64,000 bases of DNA from Nonomuraea sp. SYSU D8015. GTDB lineage: Bacteria > Actinomycetota > Actinomycetes > Streptosporangiales > Streptosporangiaceae. The notes beneath the pieces are model-generated. The model was not told where the DNA came from and made no database searches. It was given only the letters and a program-made list of their open reading frames with translations. The stretch spans positions 3,156-67,155 of the forward strand of contig NZ_MU084032.1 in assembly GCF_008065375.1 (NCBI RefSeq), given 5' to 3'. Both the position numbers and the translations under genes were made by a program. Shown here one piece after another: positions 1 through 8,100 of this stretch (position 1 is its first letter; each line of letters opens with the position of its first letter).

Positions 1-1458
1 GATCATCAGGCGCCCGTCGTGCAGCACCATCTGGTAGTCCAGCCACACCTGCGGCGTCTGGGAGATCATCCAGCCGAGTTCGCCCAGCTCGCTCCGGAAC
101 GCCGGGTCGACCAGATCACCGTCGAGATTGCTGGCGAAGACGACAGGCGCGGTGCGCTGCTCGCCGGGGTGGGCGCGGGCCAGGTCGCGCAGCACCTCGA
201 CCCCTGAGTAGCCGGTGTGTGCCAGGTCGGCGTGCAGCCGCGACTGGATCCGCCGGGCCAGCTCGGCGAACGGCAGCCGCTCGGACGCATCCACCTCCAG
301 CAGGATGAGGCTGGTGAAGTCGGCCACCAGGCGCCCGACCGAGGGGTGGAGGTCGTGCCGGTCGAACAGCGGGAGGTTCAGCAGGAAACGGGGCGTGGCG
401 CTCCAGGCGGCGAGCACCTCGGCGTAGGCGGCGGCCAACACGGTGGACGGCGTGAGACCGTGCTCTCGCGCCCGGCCTTCGAGCCGCTCCCAGTCGTCGG
501 CGGGCAGCCAGTGGCTGCGACGTACGAAGCGCGGCCTGGTCACCGACTCGGGCGGCACGGCGAGCGGCAGCTGCGGCCCGCCGGGCAGGTCGGCCAGCCG
601 TTCCTGCCAGTACGCGCGATCCCGTGTACGCGCCTCCGCCCCCAGGACGTCCTGCTCGGCGAGGTAGCGCTGGAAGCTGTAGTCGATGGGCGGCAGCGCG
701 GCGTCCGCGTCGGCGTAGAGCGCGGCCAGCTCGGCGAGCACCATGCGCAGGCTGAGCACGTCGGCGACCAGCAGGTCCAGTTCGAAGTGGAGGCGGGTGG
801 CGCCACCGGGCAGCAGCGACAACCGTACGTCGAACACCTCGCCGCGCTCGGCGTCGAGCAGCCGGTGGGAGAGGGTTTCCCGCAGCTCCAGCAGCGCGCC
901 TTCGGCCTCCGCCGGCCCCAGCGAGGTCAGGTCGTGCACGGTGAGCCGTGACCAGACGGCGGGGTCGCCGGGCGGGAGGGCCTGCTGGGTGCCGTCGTCG
1001 AGGAAGCGGGTGCGCAGCTGGGCATGGCGGCGGACCAGGGCGCGCACCGCGCGTTCGAGCCGCTCGGGCGCGACGCCCCGGCCGTCGAACTCGATGTACG
1101 CGTGGCAGCCGACGTTGCCCAGCACCTGGCCCTCGCGCCGCCCGATCCAGTACGCGTGTTGCACCGGGGTGAGCGGGAACGGCTCGCCCTCCACCACCTT
1201 CACCTCGACGGCCGCGGCGGGCGTGGGCTGCTCCTGGCGGGCGGAGAGCAGCGACCACCAGTGGGCGATGGTGGGCGTCTCGGCCAGCTCGGCGACGTCG
1301 ACGCGCACCCCCGCGCGCCGCCACCGGCCGACCAGGCGCATCGCCGTGATCGAGTCCATCCCGCAGCGGATCAGGTTGTCGTGGTCACCTATCTCGCCCG
1401 GGTCGCGCCGCAGCAGCTCGGCCACGGTGCTACGGATGGTCTCCAGCGTCAGGGGCAC
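1..1458 (-). CDS. NRPS, aryl carrier protein plus heterocyclization domain (partial, cut by window start)
   Basis: This is the N-terminal 486 residues of a nonribosomal peptide synthetase; the reading frame is still open at the window edge. Residues 1-75 form a carrier domain with phosphopantetheine serine 36 in CGMDSIT, followed by GRWRRAG. That pattern resembles the aryl carrier proteins that receive salicyl-AMP in PchE and HMWP2. From about residue 90 a cyclization (Cy) domain follows, with the DxxxxDxxS signature DLLVADVLS near residue 230 in place of the HHxxxDG of condensation domains. By analogy with PchE it would condense salicylate with cysteine and close a thiazoline ring; the A and PCP domains should lie left of the window. 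The GTG start is preceded by GAGGAG overlapping the upstream methyltransferase stop, so the gene is the distal cistron of the operon that begins at 10593. Function is inferred from motifs and context. Confidence 0.88.
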   Translation of the reverse strand, partial: MPLTLETIRSTVAELLRRDPGEIGDHDNLIRCGMDSITAMRLVGRWRRAGVRVDVAELAETPTIAHWWSLLSARQEQPTPAAAVEVKVVEGEPFPLTPVQHAYWIGRREGQVLGNVGCHAYIEFDGRGVAPERLERAVRALVRRHAQLRTRFLDDGTQQALPPGDPAVWSRLTVHDLTSLGPAEAEGALLELRETLSHRLLDAERGEVFDVRLSLLPGGATRLHFELDLLVADVLSLRMVLAELAALYADADAALPPIDYSFQRYLAEQDVLGAEARTRDRAYWQERLADLPGGPQLPLAVPPESVTRPRFVRRSHWLPADDWERLEGRAREHGLTPSTVLAAAYAEVLAAWSATPRFLLNLPLFDRHDLHPSVGRLVADFTSLILLEVDASERLPFAELARRIQSRLHADLAHTGYSGVEVLRDLARAHPGEQRTAPVVFASNLDGDLVDPAFRSELGELGWMISQTPQVWLDYQMVLHDGRLMI

Positions 1459-1471
1459 GGCCGTGGTCTCC

Positions 1472-2962
1472 TCAGCGGGTCAGGACGATGATCTCGTTGG
1501 TGAGCTTGTGGCCGCGCATCCCCGACTCGGCCTCCAGCTCCTCGATGCCGAAGGTGAACCACTCCTGCTCCACGTACATCCGCTTCACGACCTTGCCGCG
1601 GCGGGTGACGGTGAAGCTGGAGGCGTAGCGCATGGTTCCGGGGCCGCCGGGCTCGCCGCGCATCCACACCTCGTAGGTGTGCTCGCCGAGCTGCTCGCGG
1701 GCGATCCGGGCCGGCACCATCTCCTGGGGCGAGGACAGCGCCATCAGCTCCATGACGATGGGCGCCCCGGGCGGCATGCGGTCGGCGAGCTTCCTGAACA
1801 GCTCCTTGCGGTCGGCCTCGGTCAGGTAGCCCATCATGCCGAAGGCGGTCACGGCGCAGATGCGGTCGGGCAGCTCGGCGTGCTGGGCCAGGGAGGGCAG
1901 CACGGTGACGCGGCGCTTGAGGTCCGGGTTGTTCGCCAGTTTGTTGATGAGGGCGATGCGCATGGCGGAGGACGGCTCGGTGGCGATGATCTGCGCGTCG
2001 GGCAGCGTCGCGCCGACCACGTGGGTGGCCTGGCCGGTGCCGGCGCCGAGGTCCACCACGGGGCCGTAGGAGGGGTCGACGTTCTCCAGGGCGCCGACGA
2101 GGTGGTGGCGGATCTGCTCCCAGTGGGAGTTGGACAGCAGGTCGTAGATCTCGGCGACGTACATGTAGTCGTCGCGGAAGTCCTCGGTGAAGGGGTTGGC
2201 CTCGGTCGTGGTCATGGGACTCCTCTGGTGGTCGGGGTGCAGGCGCGCCACGACGGCCCGGACCAGCCGCTCGCGTTCGGGCAGCAGGTAGAAGTGGCCC
2301 CCGGGGTACGACAGGACCTCGCAGCCGGCGGTCGTGGCGTCGGCCCAGGCGCGGGCGTCGGCGTCGGTGACGTCGTGGTCGCTCCGGCCGCGGACGGCGG
2401 TGATCGGGCAGTCGAGCGGCGGCTCGCCGGCCGGGCGGTAGGTCTCGATCAGCCGGTAGTCGTTGCGGATGATCGGCAGCATGAGCGCCCGCAGCTCGGG
2501 GTCGTCGAGCAGGTGGGCGCCGGACCCGCCGAGCCTGGCGAGCTCGGCGCTGAGCGCGCCGTCGTCGCTGAGGTGGACTGTGCCGCCCCGGACGCGGCCG
2601 GGCCCCTCGTGGCCGGACACGAACAGGCGCAGGGGCGGGGATGCGTGCCTGCGTCGCAGCTCCAGCGCCACTTCGTAGGCGACGGCGGCGCCCATGCTGT
2701 GCCCGAAGAGCGCGTACGGGCGGTCGAGCAGCGGCCCGACGGCGTCGGCGAGCTGCGCGACCAGGCCCGTCATGGTGCTTTCGAACGGGTCGGACAGCCG
2801 GTCCTCCCGCCCCGGATACTGGATCGCGACCAGCTCGACGTCCTGGGGCAGCAGCACGGTCCAGGCGCGGTAGCCGCTGGCGGCGCCGCCCGCGTGCGGG
2901 AAGCAGAAGAGCCGGGCCGAGGCGTGCGGCCGCGGCGCGAACCGGCGCAGCGCCCGGCTCAC
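1472..2962 (-). CDS. Type II thioesterase (PchC-like) joined in frame to a class I SAM methyltransferase
   Basis: One uninterrupted 496-codon frame contains two complete proteins. Residues 1-249 are an alpha/beta hydrolase thioesterase of the PchC/RifR editing type: an N-terminal FCFPHAGGAASGY segment, nucleophile elbow GHSMGA near residue 95, and a late GGHFYL carrying the catalytic histidine. Such enzymes clear misprimed or stalled NRPS carrier domains. Residue 250 onward starts MTTTEANPF and is a class I methyltransferase with motif I VVDLGAGTGQAT. There is no stop codon between them. A Shine-Dalgarno AGAGGAG precedes the internal ATG at 2215, so the second half may be made separately, fused, or both. 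The GTG start overlaps the stop of the imide reductase as GTGA, which indicates coupling. The methyl acceptor is unknown; it is presumably an assembly-line intermediate or released siderophore. If read as two genes, the boundaries are about 2216-2962 and 1472-2215. Confidence 0.85.
   Translation of the reverse strand: MSRALRRFAPRPHASARLFCFPHAGGAASGYRAWTVLLPQDVELVAIQYPGREDRLSDPFESTMTGLVAQLADAVGPLLDRPYALFGHSMGAAVAYEVALELRRRHASPPLRLFVSGHEGPGRVRGGTVHLSDDGALSAELARLGGSGAHLLDDPELRALMLPIIRNDYRLIETYRPAGEPPLDCPITAVRGRSDHDVTDADARAWADATTAGCEVLSYPGGHFYLLPERERLVRAVVARLHPDHQRSPMTTTEANPFTEDFRDDYMYVAEIYDLLSNSHWEQIRHHLVGALENVDPSYGPVVDLGAGTGQATHVVGATLPDAQIIATEPSSAMRIALINKLANNPDLKRRVTVLPSLAQHAELPDRICAVTAFGMMGYLTEADRKELFRKLADRMPPGAPIVMELMALSSPQEMVPARIAREQLGEHTYEVWMRGEPGGPGTMRYASSFTVTRRGKVVKRMYVEQEWFTFGIEELEAESGMRGHKLTNEIIVLTR
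2213..2226 (-). promoter_or_regulatory. Internal ribosome binding site and ATG of the methyltransferase half
   Basis: Read on the minus strand, AGAGGAG is followed four bases later by ATG, which opens the methyltransferase sequence MTTTEANPF. The site lies inside the longer thioesterase frame. It is the main evidence that the methyltransferase can be translated as its own protein despite the missing thioesterase stop codon. Confidence 0.6.
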
Positions 2963-4011
2963 GTCAGCTCCTCGATCGGCAGCGGCCTGGGCTCGGGCAG
3001 GTCGACCAGGTCCGGCGGGCCGAGCCTGCGGGTCAGGTCCTCCCAGAGCCGGCAGGTGGCCAGGTGGTACTGGCCGGTGCGCATCGTGTCGGCGCTTCCC
3101 TCGACGGCCTCGCGCAGCCGCGCCAGGGCGTGGGCCACGCCGCCGGGCCAGACCTCGTCCATGAGGTGCGCGAAGGAGCCCGCCGCGGGCGGGCCGAGGG
3201 GGACGGTGGCGGTCAGCGGTGGGGCCGCCGAGCCGTCCAGCACGAGATCGCCCCGTTCGTCGCGGGGCGCGTGCAGGCGCGGGCTCCACAGTACGGGGCC
3301 GTGCGTGTCGGCCAGCGTGAGGACTCCGGCGTCGGTGCCGATCGCCACCCGGTGCAGGAAGTGGGCGTGGTTGTCGGGGTCCTTGTGGTGCAGCTGGTTC
3401 TGCACGCGCAGGGTGAGCGGCACTCCCGCGAGCGTGCCGTGGAGGCTGCGGAAGGGGGCGCCGGAGGCGGGGAGCGGCGCCGGGTCGGCGAGCGACCACG
3501 GCCGGAGCCGTCCCAGCGCCTGGCCGAGGATGTCGATCATGGGGTAGGCCACCTGGACGGCGCAGGCGGCATCGGCGAAGAGCACCTGCCGCCTGGCCAG
3601 CAGTGCCCGCGCCGCGGACACGAAGGCCCTGATCGGCTCCAGGTGCACGTAGAACGAGTTGAGCAGGTACGCCGCGCCGGTCCGCCGGGCCTCCCGCAGG
3701 CAACGGGCGAGCTCGTCGCCGGTGACCGGCTGCTCCTGCAGTACGTGGACGCCGCGGCGCAGGAACTCCAACGCCAGCTCGGTGCCCGCGCCGCCGAGCG
3801 ACCCGGCGCGTACCACGACGCAGGCCACGTCCACGTCCACGGGGATCGAGGTGTGCAGCGGCACGCCCCACCGCCGGGCCAGGGCACGGGAGCGGTCGCT
3901 GCCCCGGGCCAGGATCCCGGCGGGCTCGAACCCGGGAGCGGCCCGCACCCCTTTGAGGTACACCTGGCCGAAGCCGGTGCCGCAGACCACCACCCGCAGC
4001 GTCCGGCTCAT
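2959..4011 (-). CDS. Thiazolinyl imide reductase (PchG/Irp3-like)
   Basis: A 350-residue NAD(P)H-dependent oxidoreductase of the GFO/IDH-like fold. It begins with a Rossmann motif VVVCGTGFGQVYLKG, a pattern typical of thiazolinyl imide reductases, and has HVLQEQPV at the position of the GFO/IDH EKP motif. In pyochelin and yersiniabactin synthesis the homologues PchG and Irp3 reduce one carrier-bound thiazoline to a thiazolidine while the chain is on the NRPS. The ATG overlaps the previous stop as ATGA, and its own stop overlaps the thioesterase GTG, so it sits in a tightly coupled operon. Length matches the family (about 350-360). The assignment is strong from sequence plus context; which ring is reduced is inference, most simply the ring later N-methylated by the MT domain of the 1812-residue NRPS. 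Confidence 0.9.
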   Translation of the reverse strand: MSRTLRVVVCGTGFGQVYLKGVRAAPGFEPAGILARGSDRSRALARRWGVPLHTSIPVDVDVACVVVRAGSLGGAGTELALEFLRRGVHVLQEQPVTGDELARCLREARRTGAAYLLNSFYVHLEPIRAFVSAARALLARRQVLFADAACAVQVAYPMIDILGQALGRLRPWSLADPAPLPASGAPFRSLHGTLAGVPLTLRVQNQLHHKDPDNHAHFLHRVAIGTDAGVLTLADTHGPVLWSPRLHAPRDERGDLVLDGSAAPPLTATVPLGPPAAGSFAHLMDEVWPGGVAHALARLREAVEGSADTMRTGQYHLATCRLWEDLTRRLGPPDLVDLPEPRPLPIEELT

Positions 4012-5162
4012 AGCGCTCCGGCCTCGAAGTCGGCGCCCGCCTCCACGACCTCCAGGGTTCCGACCTCGGGCAGCCGGCGGGCCGCGGCCACGGCGGCGTC
4101 CGGGTCGAGCACGTCGCCGGCATAGTGCGCGCCGGGCGGCAGCGCCCCGGCCAGCAGGGTCCGCACGGCAAGCGCCCCCACCAGGCCGGTCACCCGGTAG
4201 GTGTCGCCGGTGCGCAGGACGGCGGTGCGGCTGACCGGCCGGCCCTCGGCGATGCCGTCCATGCGGTAGACCATGAGGTAGTACGGCTCGCGCCCGCTCA
4301 GGTCGAGCAGGGAGGCCCGCATGACGGCGTGGGCGGCCTCGGCCAGCTCGGCCTCGCCGGCGGGCTGCCCGGTGCGCAGCCGGGTGAAGGCCATACGGGT
4401 CTGGCTGCCGGCGAACACGTTGTACCAGTCCAGCGTGACCAGGCCCAGGTCCTCGGCGAGCCGTTCGGCCTCCCGGCTCAGGAAGGGCTGGAGCGAGACC
4501 CGGTCGGGGTAGAAGGGCAACTCGGTGTCCTGGACGGCGCGCAGCACGTGGTCGGCCCTGCGACCGTCCCGCCAGGCCGCCATCCCGGACCCGGACGACC
4601 CCCAGACCGCTCCGTCGCGCAGGCTGAGCACAAGATCGGCGGCCGATCCTTCGGGCGCGGCCTCCAGCCCGCCCAGGTGGACGGTGAGCCCGGTCGGTTT
4701 GTCGAAGCCCTGCCGGGCCAGCCAGCGCGGCAGCAGTGTGGACAGTCCCGGGTAGATCCCGGCGGACAGCACCGCCGTCCGCCCGAACGCGGGCGGGTCA
4801 AGCGCGCTGAGCTGGGCGTGGACCGGGTCGTAGCCGGACACGTCGGCGAAGTCGGCCCCGGCGGACAGGGCGGCCCTGGCGACGCGGTCGCCGAACACGA
4901 ACGACGGTCCCGCGCAGTTGAGCACGACGTCGCAGCCCCGGCAGAAGACGTCCATGCTCGCCTCGTCGGCGACGTCGACCTGCGCCGCCTCCGCGCCGTG
5001 GGCGGTCTCCTCGGCCAGCCGGAGCACCGCCTCCCGCTTGCGGCTGCCCAGGCGCAGCCGCAGCGGCGGCCCTTCCAGCAGCGTCGTGTCGGTCAGCGCG
5101 GCGACGGCCGCCCGTCCGGCGGTCCCCGTCGCGCCGATCACTCCGACCAGCGGCTCACTCAT
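4008..5162 (-). CDS. Saccharopine dehydrogenase-like NAD(P)-binding protein
   Basis: A 384-residue protein with an N-terminal Rossmann motif GVIGATGTAGRAAV, typical of the saccharopine dehydrogenase/saccharopine reductase NADP-binding family, followed by DVVLNCAGPSFVFGD and ADFADVSGYDP. These trans-acyltransferase-like reductases accompany several actinobacterial thiazoline siderophore clusters, where their exact step is poorly defined. The gene lies between the PchF-like NRPS (8-bp overlap, ATGAGTGA) and the imide reductase (4-bp overlap), which argues for a biosynthetic role rather than lysine metabolism. Two reductases in one cluster suggest either reduction of two different intermediates or a redox adjustment after chain release. 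The family is clear; the reaction is unknown. Confidence 0.82.
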   Translation of the reverse strand: MSEPLVGVIGATGTAGRAAVAALTDTTLLEGPPLRLRLGSRKREAVLRLAEETAHGAEAAQVDVADEASMDVFCRGCDVVLNCAGPSFVFGDRVARAALSAGADFADVSGYDPVHAQLSALDPPAFGRTAVLSAGIYPGLSTLLPRWLARQGFDKPTGLTVHLGGLEAAPEGSAADLVLSLRDGAVWGSSGSGMAAWRDGRRADHVLRAVQDTELPFYPDRVSLQPFLSREAERLAEDLGLVTLDWYNVFAGSQTRMAFTRLRTGQPAGEAELAEAAHAVMRASLLDLSGREPYYLMVYRMDGIAEGRPVSRTAVLRTGDTYRVTGLVGALAVRTLLAGALPPGAHYAGDVLDPDAAVAAARRLPEVGTLEVVEAGADFEAGAL

Positions 5163-8100
5163 CAGTGCTCACTCCTGGGCTCACTCCTGGGCTCCACTCC
5201 CGGCCGAGGATGCGGCCGACGGTTTCCACGTGCGGGGGCGACATGCAGGTGAAGTGGTCGCCCGGGATGTCCGCGATCCGCAGCTCGCCCACGCAGACGT
5301 CCCGCCAGTACGCGGTCATCTCCTCCGACATCGGCGGCAGGAGCTGCACCAGCCCGCCGTCCCTGAGGAGGGTGATGTCGCCCGCGTACGGGTCGGGGCG
5401 GAAGCGGGCGATGGCGCGCAGGTTGTGGCGGAACACCTGGTACATCGTGTCCAGGTAGCCCTGGTCCACGGGGAACCGGCCGGACGGCATGGCGGCGACG
5501 ATGGCCGCCAGCCGCTCGGCCTGCGGCCGCTCCCCCATGCGGCGGAAGGCCGCGGCGAGGTCGGTGAACCGGTCGTTCAGCGCGGCGATGCCGCCCTCGG
5601 GCAGCCGTCCGGTGCCGGCGATGGCCGTTTCCATGGCCGCGGCCATGACCTGGTCGTCCGCCGGGTAGCCGAGCGCCGCCAGGTCCGCGCCGAGCACCCG
5701 GGCGAAGGCGTACTCGATGACGAGGTCGTCGTCGACCTCGTACGGCACCCGGTAGGAGCTGATCACGGTGAGGTCGTCCACCGTGACGCCCGCCTCGGTG
5801 AGGATCCTGGCCGTCTCGGTGGCGATCAGGCCGCCCATGCAGTAGCCGACCAGCCGCACCCGGTCGATCCCCGCGTCGATCAGCCGTTGCGCGTGCTCGC
5901 CGGCCAGGCGCTCGATGAGCCCGTCGGCGTCGAGCCCGGCGTAGCCGCCGGCGTGCCCCGGCTCCAGGCCGAGCAGCCGCAGGCCGGGCGTGGCGGCGGT
6001 GAGCGCGGTGACCAGCCCCCGGTACGGGGCCAGCGAGCCGGTCCCCTCGTGCACCAGCACCACCGGGACGCCCTCGCCCTCGTTCAGGGTGATGAGCGGG
6101 GAGTACTCGGCCGCCGCGTCGCCCGGCCGGGCGCGCAGGAACGCCGCCATGGCCGCCACCGTGGGGCGGCGCAGCACCTGCCCCAGCACGTCGCCGAAGT
6201 CGTGCCCGGCGGCCAGCGGCTCGCGTTCGATCATCTGCCCGACCAGCCGGGCCAGCAGCAGTGAGTCGCCGCCCGAGACGAAGAAGTCGTCGTTGCGGCC
6301 GAGCCGCTGGTGGCCGAGCACCTCGCTCCACAGCTTGAGCAGGCGCGCCTCCAGCTCGTCCAGCGGCTCGGCGGCCGGGGCCGGGACGTCGTCCTCGTCC
6401 GGCCGCACCGCCCAGCCCAGCAGCCGGGCGCGGTCCACCTTGCCGTTGGCGGTCAGCGGGAGCGCGTCCACCAGCTGCAGGTGCGCGGGCACCATGTACT
6501 CCGGCAGCCGTGCCCGCAGGTGCTCGGTCAGCTGCGGCAGGGTCACCGGTGTCCGGTCGCCCTTGAACCTGGCGAGGAAGACGTGCTGGCCGAGGAGGGA
6601 GCGGCCCGCGCCGGTGAGGGCCGCGGCCAGGGCGAGCTCGCCTCCGGCCTCCTCGACCAGCCGCGCCCACTGCTCGCGGGTGAGCAGCGTCTGGTCGGCG
6701 GCCTGCCGCACGTCGGTGAAGCCCGACAGCTGGTCGGTGAACTCCATGGACACCATCAGCGGCAGGTTCTCCGCCGTGCCCTCGATGAAGGCCAGCCACC
6801 CGCCCGGGGCGAGCAGTTCGCGCAGCGCGGCCAGGGCGGCCGCCGCGTCCTTGGCCAGGTGCAGGGCGTTGCCCGCGACGATCAGGTCGAACGAGTTGGG
6901 CAGCAGGTCCTGCGCCCGCGGGTCCAGGTTGAGGTCGTACAGGCCGTAACGCACCTGTGGGTAGGCGGCGAAGGCCTCGCGGGCGTCGTTGAGGAAGAAC
7001 GGCGACACGTCGGTGAACAGGTAGTCCACCTCGACGCCGGCTCCGGCCAGGGCGGGGATGAGGGCGGCGCTGGTGCCGCCGACCCCGGCGCCCACCTCCA
7101 GGACCCTCAGCGGCCGGCCGATCGCGGTGACCGCGGCCACGAGCACCTCGTTCAGGTACCGGTTGACGGGGTTGTCGCGGAACGCGGCCTGCGCGGTGTC
7201 GGTGGAGGCGCCGGGGAACATGAGCTCCAGCGGATTGCCCTCGCCGCGCAGCAGCTCCGGCAGTACGGCGGCGCTGGCCCGCAGGTAGCCGACCAGGTCG
7301 CCGCCGAAGTCGACGGCCGCGGCGCGCTCGTCCAGCTCGGCCAGCCGGGCCTCGAGCGTCTCCGGTGTGACGGCGGCCAGGCCGTGGTAGCGCCCTTCCC
7401 CGTCACTCTGGAGCAGGCCGTCGCCGGTCAGCGCGGTGAGCCAGCGGCGCAGGAGCCGCCGGTGCCGGGGCGCGGCCTTCAGCGCGGTGACGATCTCGGC
7501 CAGGTCGTGCGCGTCCTGCTCGCCTGCGAACAGCCCGGCGCCCCGCAGGGTGACGGCCATGGCGGCCAGCGCGGCGCGGTCGGCGAGGTCCACGAAGGCG
7601 GTCAGCGCGGCCGCGTCCACGGCGGCCCTGCCGTGCTCCGCGGCGGCGAGGCCGGCCTCCGCCACCGCGGCGCGCTCGGTCTCGTCCGCTTGCGCACCCG
7701 CCGCCACCTGGGCGAAGGCCACCAGCCTGCGTCGCAGCGCGTCGTCGCCGTCGACCAGCGCGACGGCGGCGGCGACCGCCGGGTGCTCGGCCAGCGCTGC
7801 CTCCACGTCACCGAGCTCGATGCGGTGGCCGCGGACCTTGACCTGGGTGTCGATGCGGCCGAGGAACTCGATGTCGCCCGACGGTAGGTAGCGGCCGAAG
7901 TCCCCGGTGCGGTAGAGACGGCCGAGCTCGGGATGGACGATGAAACGCTCCGCCGTCCGCTCGGCGTCGCCCAGGTACCCCTGGGCCAGGCCGGCCCCGC
8001 CGATGTACAGCTCGCCCGCCACCCATTCCGGGCAGTGGCGCAGCTCGGCGTCCAGGACGTGGAAGCTCTGATTGGCCAGCGGCCTGCCGTACGGGATGCT

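Noticed and set aside
743..3547. Plus-strand open frame of 934 codons over the metallophore operon
   Set aside because: Antisense to recognisable NRPS, methyltransferase, thioesterase and reductase genes; Arg/Ser/Gly-rich with no domain, as expected from high GC third positions.
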